Source: Devosia sp. (lineage in GTDB: Bacteria > Pseudomonadota > Alphaproteobacteria > Rhizobiales > Devosiaceae). From it: a DNA stretch of 64,000 nt. The stretch is from contig NZ_JAFKHE010000018.1 of the NCBI RefSeq assembly GCF_017307495.1, positions 1 to 64,000 on the forward strand, read 5' to 3'. This document shows positions 36,001 through 44,166 of the stretch, one piece after another (positions within the stretch are counted from its first letter, which is position 1; every line of letters begins with the position of its first letter). The translations under genes were made by a program, and so were the position numbers. A model generated the notes under the pieces. It did no database searches. It saw only the letters and a program-made list of their open reading frames with translations, and had not been told where the DNA came from.

Positions 36001-37535
36001 GGGGCAGCGCCCTCCTGGCGGTTGCGGTGGCTGTTCTGTTCGAGGAAGACGCGATGCAGGGCGGACTCGACCGTCAGGCTGCTGGCCGGCTCCTCCGCGA
36101 AGATGCGTCCGTCGCTGAGCAGGTAGCAGCGATGCGAGAGGTTGATGACCTCCTCGATCTCGGACGAGATGAGGAGCACGCCGACGCCCTGCCGGGCCAT
36201 GTCGACGATGAAATCGTGGATGCGGCGGCGGGCGCCGACGTCGACCCCGCGGGAGGGTTCGTCGAGGATCAGCAGCCGGGGCTTGGCGACAGCCCATTTC
36301 GAAAGCAGCACCTTCTGCTGGTTGCCGCCGGAGTAGCGGGCCACGCGGCCATCGACGGCGGCGGGGACGATGCCGAAATGCTTGATCATCTCGCGCGTGC
36401 GCCGCACCTCGGCCGAGGTGCCGAGAATGCCGAACCGGCTGATGGCCCCGAGCGTGCCGAGGCTGACGTTGAAGCGGGTCGGCTGGGTCAGGACCAGCCC
36501 CTGCTTGCGCCGGTCCTCCGGCACCAGCGCCACGCCGCTGGCGATGGCGCGCCGGACGCTGAGCCGCTGCTCACTGCGGCGGCCCTCGATCAGGTACTCG
36601 CCGCCGGTGATGCGGTCGGCACCGAACATGGCGCGCGCGACTTCGGTGCGTCCCGAACCGACGAGGCCGATCAATCCGACGATCTCGCCGGGGCGCACGG
36701 AAAGCGAAATGTCGGAGAGCCCGGCATCGGTGCTGACATTGCGCAGCTCGGCCACCGGGCGGACGTCGCCGGCGGGAGCCGCAGGCAGCGCGGGATAGAG
36801 GATTTCGGCTTCCTGGCCGAGCATCGAGTCGACCAGCGACTTCTTGGTCTCGCCGGCGATCGGCGAGGTCCGCACGACGCGGCCGTCACGCATGATCGTG
36901 ACGTTGTCGCAGTTGGCCAGGATGTGATCGAGGAAGTGGCTGACGTAGATGATGGTCTTGCCCTGCGACTTCAGGCGCTTGACCACCTCGTGCAGGCGAT
37001 CGGCCTCGTCCTCGGTGAGCGAGGAGGTCGGCTCGTCCATGATGATGACCTGCGCGTCGCGGGCGATGGCGCGCATGATCTCGACCTTCTGGCGCTCGGC
37101 GATGCGCAGCGTCGCCACCCGGGCGAGCGGCGAGATGCCGAAGTCGCAGGTCTTCTCGAGCGCCTCGAAGCGCGCCATGTCACCCTTGACCAGGATGCCG
37201 GCGCGGGCGCTCTCGCGACCGAGGAAGACGTTCTGGACGACGCTGAGTTCAGGGGCGAGCTGCAGCTCCTGGTGGATCATCGCCACGCCCAGCTGCAGTG
37301 CGTCGCGCGGGGAGAAGCGCGCCACGGCGCGGCCGAGGATCTCCACCTGCCCTTCGTCGGGGGTGTAGTAGCCGCCGATGATCTTGCCCAGGCTCGACTT
37401 GCCGGCGCCGTTTTCGCCGACCAGCGCATGGACGGTGCCGGCGGCGATCTCGACATCGATGTTATCGAGGATGCGTGTTCCGCCAAAGCTCTTGGCGACG
37501 CCTCGCACTCGAACGGCAGTGGTAGCACTGGTCAT
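35997..37535 (-). CDS. ABC ATPase, RbsA type (CUT2, two fused domains)
   Basis: 512 aa with two ATPase halves. The first is complete: Walker A GENGAGKSSLGK, signature LRIAERQKVEIMRA, Walker B IIMDEPTSSL. The second has the usual degenerate start (LVGSGRTE) and signature SGGNQQKVLLSKW with Walker B LLILDEPSRGVD. The start at 37535 gives TSATTAVRVRGVAKSFGG. Confidence 0.94.
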   Translation of the reverse strand: MTSATTAVRVRGVAKSFGGTRILDNIDVEIAAGTVHALVGENGAGKSSLGKIIGGYYTPDEGQVEILGRAVARFSPRDALQLGVAMIHQELQLAPELSVVQNVFLGRESARAGILVKGDMARFEALEKTCDFGISPLARVATLRIAERQKVEIMRAIARDAQVIIMDEPTSSLTEDEADRLHEVVKRLKSQGKTIIYVSHFLDHILANCDNVTIMRDGRVVRTSPIAGETKKSLVDSMLGQEAEILYPALPAAPAGDVRPVAELRNVSTDAGLSDISLSVRPGEIVGLIGLVGSGRTEVARAMFGADRITGGEYLIEGRRSEQRLSVRRAIASGVALVPEDRRKQGLVLTQPTRFNVSLGTLGAISRFGILGTSAEVRRTREMIKHFGIVPAAVDGRVARYSGGNQQKVLLSKWAVAKPRLLILDEPSRGVDVGARRRIHDFIVDMARQGVGVLLISSEIEEVINLSHRCYLLSDGRIFAEEPASSLTVESALHRVFLEQNSHRNRQEGAAP

Positions 37536-37563
37536 GGGCGTTCTGCTCTCATGCTCGCAGGAT

Positions 37564-37586
37564 GTGCCGGGGGAGCCCCCCGGCAC
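37564..37586 (-). promoter_or_regulatory. intercistronic hairpin between binding-protein and ATPase genes
   Basis: GTGCCGGGGG AGC CCCCCGGCAC is a perfect 10-bp stem with a 3-base loop in the 69-base gap after the binding-protein gene. No T-run follows on the minus strand. It probably caps the binding-protein mRNA and lowers read-through to rbsA/rbsC-type genes. Confidence 0.6.
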
Positions 37587-37604
37587 GCACTCGGATTGTC
37601 AGGA

Positions 37605-38594
37605 TCAGCCTTCCCACTCGGCCTTGAAGTCCGGATGGGCATCGAGCCATTCCTTGTTCACGATCGTGGGGTTGGTCGCCTTGGTGGCGGGGTCGATCCA
37701 GTTCTCGACCGTCTCGCCCTTCTTGGCCCGGATCAGCGCGTCGGCGGCGTAGTAGCCCTCGGAGTACGGGTAGCCCGACAGCGTCGCGTCGAACACGCCC
37801 GACTTGATCTTGTCGACGGTGATCTGGTTGAGGCCGCCACCGATCATGTAGATCGGCTCGACCGGAATGCCGGCGTCATTGAGCGCGATCTCGACGCCCA
37901 GCAGGTGCTGGTCGGCGTTGGAGAGCACGACATCGATCTTGGGGTTGGCCTGGATGATGTCCTGGAACGCCGTCAGCGAGGCGTCGGGGCTGTAGTTGCC
38001 TTCGCCGGTGGCGACGATCTTGATGTTCGAGTGCTGGCTCAGCACCGATTCAAAGGTCTTGTTGCGCAGGTTGTCGAACGGGAACTGCAGCTGGCCGATC
38101 ATCACGACCACGTTGCAGGGATCCTTGTCGGCGCAGAACTTCACGACTTCTTCGGCCTGGGCGGCGGCACCATCGACCGGGTTCGAGGCGACGGTGGTGG
38201 TGAGGCCGGGGACCTGCGGGGTCATCACCGTCAGTTCCGGACCGACCGGGAACAGCGTGGCGGCGACGAGCAGGCCTTCCTTGGTCGCTTCCTCGAGCGC
38301 GGTGGCGATGCCGACCGTGTCGTTGGGAGCGATGATGATGCCGTCGAAGCGGCCGCCGGCAATGATGTCTTCCACCTGCTTGTACTGGGTGGCGGCGTTG
38401 AACTCACCGTCGAAAATCTCGACCTGGACGTTGCCGGCCTTCTCGGCGGCAGCCTGCACACCCTTCCAGGTGGCGTCGTTGTAGCCGTTCTGGCTGGAGG
38501 CGGCGAGGAAGGCCAGGCGGATCGGCTCCTGGGCCATGGCGGTGGCGGGGATGAGGCACGTGGCCAGCAGCGCCGCGGCGATGAGTTTATGCAT
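37605..38594 (-). CDS. ABC substrate-binding protein, RbsB type (CUT2)
   Basis: 329 aa, with a signal peptide (cleavage after ATAMA) and a periplasmic-binding type I fold: IRLAFLAASSQNGYNDATWKG, DGIIIAPNDT, NPVDGAAAQAEEV and DVVLSNADQH. AGGAGA sits seven bases before the ATG. The two Cys in KFCADKDPC may form a disulfide. Its ligand defines the substrate of the whole catabolic operon. Confidence 0.92.
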   Translation of the reverse strand: MHKLIAAALLATCLIPATAMAQEPIRLAFLAASSQNGYNDATWKGVQAAAEKAGNVQVEIFDGEFNAATQYKQVEDIIAGGRFDGIIIAPNDTVGIATALEEATKEGLLVAATLFPVGPELTVMTPQVPGLTTTVASNPVDGAAAQAEEVVKFCADKDPCNVVVMIGQLQFPFDNLRNKTFESVLSQHSNIKIVATGEGNYSPDASLTAFQDIIQANPKIDVVLSNADQHLLGVEIALNDAGIPVEPIYMIGGGLNQITVDKIKSGVFDATLSGYPYSEGYYAADALIRAKKGETVENWIDPATKATNPTIVNKEWLDAHPDFKAEWEG

Positions 38595-38609
38595 GCGTTG
38601 TCTCCTGTG

Positions 38610-38625
38610 CGGGACGCCAGTCCCG
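38610..38625 (-). promoter_or_regulatory. leader hairpin directly upstream of the RbsB-type ribosome site
   Basis: CGGGAC GCCA GTCCCG, a 6-bp stem with a 4-base loop, ends just before the AGGAGA ribosome site. A second stem, GGCCCG-N7-CGGGCC, lies at 38642-38660 in the same 97-base gap. They may be processing or stabilising structures; no known riboswitch class is recognised. Confidence 0.4.
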
Positions 38626-38691
38626 TTGTTGTGTTCCCTTGGGCCCGTGATGACCGGGCCACGTAATGCGCCGCCCGCGAGGGCCGGCGAG

Positions 38692-39237
38692 CTAGCCTTC
38701 CATCGCCTGCACCGCGTCGGCGGTGACCGTGCCATGGAAGTTGGCGCCTTCCGACCCAGCGAGGTCGAGCAAAAGAAAGGCGAGTGTCGCGACCGGCTGC
38801 CAGGCGAGCGCGAGCGCCACCTTGTCGGCCGTGAAATGTCCCTTGCGGTGCAACAGGTTGATGGTGCCGATGACGCGTCCATCGGCAATCGCGGGCAGGT
38901 TCATGTTGGACTCGAACCCGAGCCCCTGGATCTTCTGCCAGTCAAAGAACACCGTCGCGATTTCCTCGATCGTGGTCGAGGAGAACGGGCGGCGACCTTC
39001 GATCACCGTCTCGAAGTAGCGGTTGCGGTCGAGCCGCTTGAAGTTGCCGGTAGGATAGGCTGCCGCATCGTCGGTCCACACCCGGCGCGAGCGCATCCGG
39101 GCGAGATCGTAGACCGAGGCGGTGGTCAGCAGCGAGCCGGCCGAAGCATGGATGCCGGCCCGGGCGTAGGCGAACACCGCCTCGGCCGCGTCCTCACCCT
39201 GCGCCAGCTTGAACGCGTGATCGAGGTCGGGGGTCAA
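38692..39237 (-). CDS. GAF domain protein
   Basis: 181-aa single-domain GAF protein. RPFSSTTIEEIATVFFDW, GFESNMNLPAI, GRVIGTINLLHR and HFTADKVALA are typical of GAF sheets and helices. It has no output domain, so it may sense or bind a small ligand, or be a chaperone/regulator for a neighbouring enzyme. The start is TTG at 39237, overlapping the stop of the amidohydrolase gene, so the two are coupled. Confidence 0.8.
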   Translation of the reverse strand: MTPDLDHAFKLAQGEDAAEAVFAYARAGIHASAGSLLTTASVYDLARMRSRRVWTDDAAAYPTGNFKRLDRNRYFETVIEGRRPFSSTTIEEIATVFFDWQKIQGLGFESNMNLPAIADGRVIGTINLLHRKGHFTADKVALALAWQPVATLAFLLLDLAGSEGANFHGTVTADAVQAMEG

Positions 39238-40469
39238 TTGGCCCTCCGGTCATGCGCCACGGCCCCGTTCTTGACCACCAGCTTGAGGTGGTCGGCGGGA
39301 CGGCCGAGGGCGGCGATGTTCGAGAACGGGTCGACGTCGAAAGCCACGAGGTTGGCGCGCGCGCCGGATGCCATGGTGCCGATCTCGCCTTCCATGCGGC
39401 AGAGCCGGGCGCCGGTCTCCCACATGCCGCGCAGGATCTCGGTCGGGGTCAGCACCTGCGCCAGCAGCTCGAACTCGAGGCCGCCGAACTTGCGCAGCTG
39501 GCCAAGGAGGTCGGTGCCGAAGGCCATGGGCAGCCCGGCATCGCGCATGATGGCGAGCGAGTTGCGCCCGCCGTCGCGGACCACGTCGAGCTTGGCCTGC
39601 TCGGCCTCGCCGAGGCCGAGCTGCTTGCCCTCGATCTTGAGACCCTCATAGGCGGCGAGGGTCGGAATGGCGATGCAGCCGGCCTCGGCCGCCATCGCCG
39701 CGGTTTCAGCGCCGATCAGGTTGCAGTGCTCGAGCGACTTAACGCCCAGCTTCACGCAGCGGCGGATCGAAGCATCGGAATAGACATGCGCCGACACATA
39801 GGTGTTGGCGTTGCCCGCCTCCTCGACCATGGCGCGGATCTCGTCGTCCGAGTACTGCAGGCCGTCGATGGGGTCGTTCGGCGAGGACACGCCGCCATTC
39901 GCCATCACCTTGATGAAGCGCGCGCCCTCCTTGATCATCTTGCGGCAGGCGCGGCGGACATCGTCGACGCCATCGACCAGCACGCCCATGTTGCCGACGC
40001 GCCAACCCATGGAGTCGGGCCGGATGTCGGTGCGCTGGCGCAGGTCGGTGTGGCCGCCGGTCATCGACAGGCCCTTGCCGCAGATGACGAGGTCCGGGCC
40101 GTTGATCAGGCCCTCGTTGACGCCGCGGACCAGACCGTAGTCGGCCCCGCCGAGGTCGCGCACGGTGGTGAAGCCATCGGCGAGCAGGCCTTCCATCACC
40201 TTGGCGGCACGCAGTGCGGCGAGGCTGTCCGGAGCAATCGTGTTGGCCCACAGGTCGAGCGACCAGGCAACGACGTGGAAGTGGCAGTCGATGAAGCCCG
40301 GCATCAGCGTGGCGCCGCCGAGGTCGATCACCTCAGAGGCGGCATCGGCGGGCTGGCCGGTGCCGGCGATCCTGCCATCGACGACGGAAACGGAGGTCGG
40401 CGCCGTCAGCTTGCCGGCATCAAGGTCGACGAGACGGGCGTTGACGAGGGAAAGCGAGGACGATGCCAT
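39234..40469 (-). CDS. amidohydrolase family protein (imidazolonepropionase/Xaa-Pro dipeptidase-like)
   Basis: 411-aa metal-dependent hydrolase: N-terminal metal motif GFIDCHFHVV (HxH), KVMANGGVSSP with the probable carboxylated Lys, SAHVYSD and SLEHCN supplying His ligands, and the catalytic Asp in FGTDLLGQL. This layout resembles the Xaa-Pro dipeptidase/prolidase-like amidohydrolases. It is the first gene of the 9-kb leftward operon and lies 148 bases downstream of the TTGTCGACAA site. Confidence 0.9.
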   Translation of the reverse strand: MASSSLSLVNARLVDLDAGKLTAPTSVSVVDGRIAGTGQPADAASEVIDLGGATLMPGFIDCHFHVVAWSLDLWANTIAPDSLAALRAAKVMEGLLADGFTTVRDLGGADYGLVRGVNEGLINGPDLVICGKGLSMTGGHTDLRQRTDIRPDSMGWRVGNMGVLVDGVDDVRRACRKMIKEGARFIKVMANGGVSSPNDPIDGLQYSDDEIRAMVEEAGNANTYVSAHVYSDASIRRCVKLGVKSLEHCNLIGAETAAMAAEAGCIAIPTLAAYEGLKIEGKQLGLGEAEQAKLDVVRDGGRNSLAIMRDAGLPMAFGTDLLGQLRKFGGLEFELLAQVLTPTEILRGMWETGARLCRMEGEIGTMASGARANLVAFDVDPFSNIAALGRPADHLKLVVKNGAVAHDRRAN

Positions 40470-40617
40470 CAGAGCCTCCGGAGGCCCGGCCGACGGTAAA
40501 GGCCCGACGTCTGGCGCCGCTGCGCCATCCGCCCTGCCGGCAGTTCAATCATACCCTCAGCGTGCATTCCGATCCCGCATTGCAACCGTTTCATGTCAGT
40601 ATGTTCCAATATTTTGT

Positions 40618-40627
40618 TTGTCGACAA
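40618..40627. promoter_or_regulatory. GntR/FCD operator candidate TTGTCGACAA (site 1)
   Basis: Perfect 10-base palindrome matching the FadR-subfamily consensus TNGTNNACNA, in the AT-rich 195-base gap between the M20 gene and the amidohydrolase operon. The same word occurs at 41994 and, with one change, at 43893. Confidence 0.65.
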
Positions 40628-40664
40628 GATAGATTCTTAACGTCGACAGAGATTTTACCAAGCC

Positions 40665-41936
40665 TCAGACTCGGCGCAGCCCGCACCAGCGCGCGACAAA
40701 AAGCGCAATGATTTCAGTGGTTTTCCGCAGGCTCTCGAGATCGACCGCCTCGGCGGGCGAATGCATGCCGCGCGCCAGGCCGCCGTAGCAGAGGGCCGGA
40801 ATGCCATAGTAGAGGTCGTAGAACCGGGTATCGCTCGTCGCCGTCATGCTGATGGTTTCGAGGGGCGCACCCATGATGCCGGTGTGGATTTCGTCCAGCA
40901 GCGCTTCCGCCTCGGTGCCGGGCGCGAACACGTGGCCATCGGCCTGGAAGCCGATCCAGGTCAGGACCGGCATGTCGGCTCCCATCGCCTCGGCGCAGCG
41001 CCGAACGGCCTCGGTCACGCGCTCGCGCACTTCGGGCAGGCTGTGGCCGGGGAGCACCGACAACCGGCACTCGAGCTCGCACCACGAAGGCACCGAGCCG
41101 AGCCAGTCGCCGCCGCGGATCTTGCCCGGGTTGAACTTCACCGGGTCGGGGATGGCGCCAAAGTACGGGTGGGCGACGGCAGCGGCATTGATCTGCGCCG
41201 TCAGCGTCTTCAGCGCCTCGATATAGCCCATGGCCGCGAGGATGGCGTGCGAGCCGGCGGCGGCGCTCGCCAGCACATGGCCGGGCCGGCCGAGGATACG
41301 CAGGCGGAACCAAACCGAGCCGAGTTCGGCGCGCACGAGCTTGTGGCCCATGGATTCGGGGATGAAGGCGGCATCGGCGCGATAGCCGCGCGCCAGGGTG
41401 GAGAGCGCGCCATTGCCGGTGCACTCCTCCTCGCTCACCGTCTCCACATGCACGGTGGAGCCCGGCACGTAGCCCAGGCTGCGCAGTGCATCGAGGGCGA
41501 ACACCATGGCCGAGACGCCGGACTTCATGTCGGCCGTACCCCGCCCGTACATCCAGCCATCGGCAATGCGCGGCTCGAACGGCGGCTGCGACCAGAGCTC
41601 GGGCGCGCCGGTCGGAACGACGTCGATATGGCCCTGCAGGATCAGGCTCCTGCCGACCGGTTCACTGACGCGTTGCGTGGCCACCACCTGGATGGCCCGG
41701 GAATAATCCGCATCGACCACCGGCGAAAACCCGGGCAGCCCGGAGATCGCAGCCTCGTCGATCGCGTACTTGTCGACCTCCCAGCCGCGCCCGGCGAACT
41801 CGCCGGCAAGCCAGTCCTGGGCCGGCCCCTCATTGCCGCGCGTGCTGTCGAACGAGGCCAGTTTCGCCAACCAGGCCGTCTGCCTTTCGAACCCGTCCGC
41901 CACGGCCCGCGCGACCGCTCCGCTGTCGATATCCAT
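40665..41936 (-). CDS. M20 family metallopeptidase / deacylase (ArgE-DapE type)
   Basis: 423-aa zinc-dependent hydrolase. The metal and catalytic residues are visible: LQGHIDVVPTG (His and catalytic Asp), GRGTADMKSG (bridging Asp), SEEECTGNG (catalytic Glu and metal Glu), and a C-terminal CYGG...HSPAEAV giving the last His. Family members cleave N-acyl, N-carbamoyl or N-succinyl amino acids. It is transcribed leftwards, divergent from the DapA-family gene, across TTGTCGACAA site 2. Confidence 0.92.
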   Translation of the reverse strand: MDIDSGAVARAVADGFERQTAWLAKLASFDSTRGNEGPAQDWLAGEFAGRGWEVDKYAIDEAAISGLPGFSPVVDADYSRAIQVVATQRVSEPVGRSLILQGHIDVVPTGAPELWSQPPFEPRIADGWMYGRGTADMKSGVSAMVFALDALRSLGYVPGSTVHVETVSEEECTGNGALSTLARGYRADAAFIPESMGHKLVRAELGSVWFRLRILGRPGHVLASAAAGSHAILAAMGYIEALKTLTAQINAAAVAHPYFGAIPDPVKFNPGKIRGGDWLGSVPSWCELECRLSVLPGHSLPEVRERVTEAVRRCAEAMGADMPVLTWIGFQADGHVFAPGTEAEALLDEIHTGIMGAPLETISMTATSDTRFYDLYYGIPALCYGGLARGMHSPAEAVDLESLRKTTEIIALFVARWCGLRRV

Positions 41937-41993
41937 TCCCGCCCCTACCTCCGAAACGCAGGTTTCGAGGAGCTCCCGAACCTTGCATTTCTC

Positions 41994-42003
41994 TTGTCGA
42001 CAA
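41994..42003. promoter_or_regulatory. GntR/FCD operator candidate TTGTCGACAA (site 2)
   Basis: Perfect copy of the palindrome at 40618, located 58 bases upstream of the M20 start and 92 bases upstream of the DapA-family start. It is placed to control both divergent genes. Confidence 0.65.
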
Positions 42004-42094
42004 ACTGTCGGCTGGAGCCTATAGGGAGATCGTGACGAAGCGCAATACGCTTTCTTCCCCCCTGTTTCCCGTTGTCTCCGATGGAGCTGATGCC

Positions 42095-43033
42095 ATGGAC
42101 AATAGCCCTTTCACCGGGTGTATCCCCGCCCTGATGACCCCCTGCCGTGCTGACCGCACCCCCGATTTCGACGCGCTCGTCCGCAAGGCCAAGGAGCTGA
42201 TCGAGCTGGGCATGTCGGGCGTCGTCTATTGCGGCTCGATGGGCGATTGGCCGCTGCTGACCGACGCGCAGCGCATGGAAGGCGTCGAGCGGCTGGTTTC
42301 GGCCGGCATCCCGGTGATCGTGGGAACCGGCGCGGTCAATACGCAGTCTGCCGTGGCGCACGCCGCGCACGCCCAGAAGGTCGGCGCGACCGGCCTGATG
42401 CTGATCCCGCGCGTGCTTTCGCGCGGCTCGTCGCCGGCGGCCCAGAAGGCGCACTTCAAGGCCCTGCTCGCCGCAGCCCCGGACCTGCCGGCCGTCATCT
42501 ACAACAGCCCGCACTACGGCTTCGCCACCCGCGCCGATCTCTTCTTCGCGCTGCGGGCCGAGCACAAGAATCTCGTCGGCTTCAAGGAATTCGGCGGCGA
42601 GGATGCCCTGTCCTATGCAGCCGAACACATCACCTCGTCCGACCCGGCCCTGGCCCTCATGGTGGGTGTCGACACGGCGGTCTACCACGGCTTCGTGCAG
42701 TGCGGCGCCGCCGGCGCCATCACCGGCATCGGCAATTGCCTGCCGCGCGAAGTGCTGCACCTGGTCTCGCTCTGCCAGAAGGGCCAGCAGGGCGACCCGG
42801 TGGCCCGGCGTCGCGCCAAGGAACTGGAAGAGGCCCTGATCACCCTCTCCACCTGGGACGTCGGCCCGGACCTGGTGCTGTTCTTCAAGTACCTCCTCGT
42901 CCTCAACGGCGAGAAGGAATACGAGCTGCACTTCAACGAGACCGACGCGCTCAGCCCGTCGCAGCGCCGGTTTGCCGAGCAGTCGCTGCAGCGCTTCCGC
43001 ACCTGGTACAGCGCCTGGTCCGCCGCGGCCTGA
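42095..43033 (+). CDS. DapA/N-acetylneuraminate lyase family aldolase
   Basis: 312-aa class I aldolase/dehydratase. The Schiff-base Lys is in LVGFKEFGG, the catalytic Tyr in AVIYNSPHYG, and GSMGDWPLLT stands where DapA has GTTGE. That substitution argues against true DapA and for a catabolic lyase or deaminase of a 2-keto-acid compound. The start at 42095 has GGAG eight bases upstream; a GTG at 42032 would add 21 unconserved residues. Confidence 0.88.
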   Translation: MDNSPFTGCIPALMTPCRADRTPDFDALVRKAKELIELGMSGVVYCGSMGDWPLLTDAQRMEGVERLVSAGIPVIVGTGAVNTQSAVAHAAHAQKVGATGLMLIPRVLSRGSSPAAQKAHFKALLAAAPDLPAVIYNSPHYGFATRADLFFALRAEHKNLVGFKEFGGEDALSYAAEHITSSDPALALMVGVDTAVYHGFVQCGAAGAITGIGNCLPREVLHLVSLCQKGQQGDPVARRRAKELEEALITLSTWDVGPDLVLFFKYLLVLNGEKEYELHFNETDALSPSQRRFAEQSLQRFRTWYSAWSAAA

Positions 43034-43054
43034 TCGACAACTGCCGCAAGAAAC

Positions 43055-43087
43055 AGGCGGGCCGGACAGTGCATGTCCGGCCCGCCT
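43055..43087. terminator. bidirectional terminator
   Basis: AGGCGGGCCGGACA and TGTCCGGCCCGCCT form a perfect 14-bp stem with a 5-base loop, between the convergent DapA-family and GntR genes. On the plus strand it is followed by TTGTCGTTT; on the minus strand by TGTTTCTTG. This is the strongest terminator-like structure in the window. Confidence 0.75.
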
Positions 43088-43109
43088 TGTCGTTTGCGGC
43101 CGCGGGTGC

Positions 43110-43844
43110 CTACTTGGCCTTGCCGGAAAGGTCGATGCCGCTGGTCGTGTCGCGCGCCATGTAGGCCTGGATCTGGCGGACGATCTGCGATGCGTGCGCG
43201 GCGGCGAGCTGGTCGGCCCGATCGGCGTCACCCGCCTCGACAGCCGCCACCATGTCGTTGTGCTCGTCCACGTACCGGTGCGGCAGGTCGTCGTCGAACG
43301 AGTGGTAGTAGAGGCGGAGAACCCGCCGGCCCTCGTCGAGCAGGCGCGCGAACAGCTGGGTGAAGTAGATGTTGCCGCCCGCCTCGGCGACCGCCACGTG
43401 GAAGTCGCGGTTGGTCGAGATCATGTCGAGCGCGTCATGGCGCTGCACGGCATCGGCGTAGGCAGCCTCGTGCGCCTTGATGTTCTCCAGGTGCTCGGGA
43501 CGCCGGTGCACCGCCGCCGACCGGGTCGTGGCGCGATACATCAGCGTCAGCGCCTCAAAATAGACCGGCAGGTTGATGAAATCGATCGGGGCAACGATGG
43601 TGTTGCGGTTCGGCAGCGTCGTCAGCAGGCCTTCCGCCGCCAGCCGCACCATCGCCTCGCGGATCGGCGTGCGGGACAGGTTGAACTCCTCGGAAAGCCG
43701 CATCTCGTCGAGCGGGCTTCCGGGCGGCAGGCTGAGGTCGAGAATGGACTGGCGCAGCTTCTCGTAAACCTTCTGCACGCCGTGCCCGCGCTTGCGCCGC
43801 TCCGTCGACCCCTCGTCACTCGCAGGCGGCAGTCTTCTTGCCAT
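43110..43844 (-). CDS. GntR family transcriptional regulator, FCD (FadR) subfamily
   Basis: 244 aa. N-terminal winged helix with LRQSILDLSLPPGSPLDE and LSEEFNLSRTPIREAMVRLA, then an all-helical FCD ligand domain with metal-type residues in NRDFHVAVAEA, YVDEHNDMV and AAHASQIV. The ATG at 43844 follows GGAAG at a normal spacing. Upstream at 43893 is a near-perfect TTGTCGACAA site, so it probably represses itself along with the flanking catabolic genes. Confidence 0.93.
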   Translation of the reverse strand: MARRLPPASDEGSTERRKRGHGVQKVYEKLRQSILDLSLPPGSPLDEMRLSEEFNLSRTPIREAMVRLAAEGLLTTLPNRNTIVAPIDFINLPVYFEALTLMYRATTRSAAVHRRPEHLENIKAHEAAYADAVQRHDALDMISTNRDFHVAVAEAGGNIYFTQLFARLLDEGRRVLRLYYHSFDDDLPHRYVDEHNDMVAAVEAGDADRADQLAAAHASQIVRQIQAYMARDTTSGIDLSGKAK

Positions 43845-43892
43845 TCCGATCTTCCACTTCCGAACAGCCCCCGTTGCTTCCCTATATGCAAA

Positions 43893-43902
43893 TTGTCGAC
43901 AC
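43893..43902. promoter_or_regulatory. GntR/FCD operator candidate, site 3 (TTGTCGACAC)
   Basis: Nine of ten bases match the two perfect sites at 40618 and 41994. It lies 49 bases upstream of the GntR gene start, the position expected for autoregulation. Confidence 0.55.
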
Positions 43903-43973
43903 CTGGCTAGGCCATCTTGATTGGCCGGCATCTTGCGGCCTGCTGTCGCTGTGGAGCAGCACGTAGCGATCGT

Positions 43974-44060
43974 CCGCAACTCGTTGAAGGGTTTGACGCC
44001 TTGGGCCGTAGCCGGCAGCTCGGCCATCTCATCGACGAAGCGAACGTAGCCCGAGCCCCG
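43974..44060 (-). pseudogene. possible decayed tail of an acyl-CoA synthetase
   Basis: The minus-strand frame reads GSGYVRFVDEMAELPATAQG then KPFNELR, which resembles the C-terminal YVRFVDE...TGKxQKxxLR block of AMP-forming acyl-CoA ligases, with the catalytic Lys region altered. No start and no upstream domain remain. The resemblance is short and could be chance. Confidence 0.2.
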
Positions 44061-44166
44061 CCACGATCGAAGGCGGGACAGCGACGGCGCCGCAATGCTG
44101 AGGGTACGCCATTGTAGTGCGGCGTCGGGAGCGATAATATGCGGAGGTTCAGTAGGGGAGGTGTGA

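Larger units (their letters stand above)
43845..44166. other. divergent gap between gntR-type and cytochrome genes
   Basis: Gap of 322 bases. It carries the third operator candidate (43893) near the regulator and a possible decayed coding segment at 43974-44060. GGAGGT and GGGGAGG close to 44160 are the ribosome site for the cytochrome gene. Confidence 0.5.

Noticed and set aside
36027..38666. 879-codon frame antisense to the RbsA/RbsB-type genes
   Set aside because: Shadow of two clear ABC transporter genes; no motif in the translation.
42095..43033. Naming the aldolase as true DapA (lysine synthesis)
   Set aside because: The GTTGE motif of DapA is replaced by GSMGD and the context is catabolic, so only the family is called.
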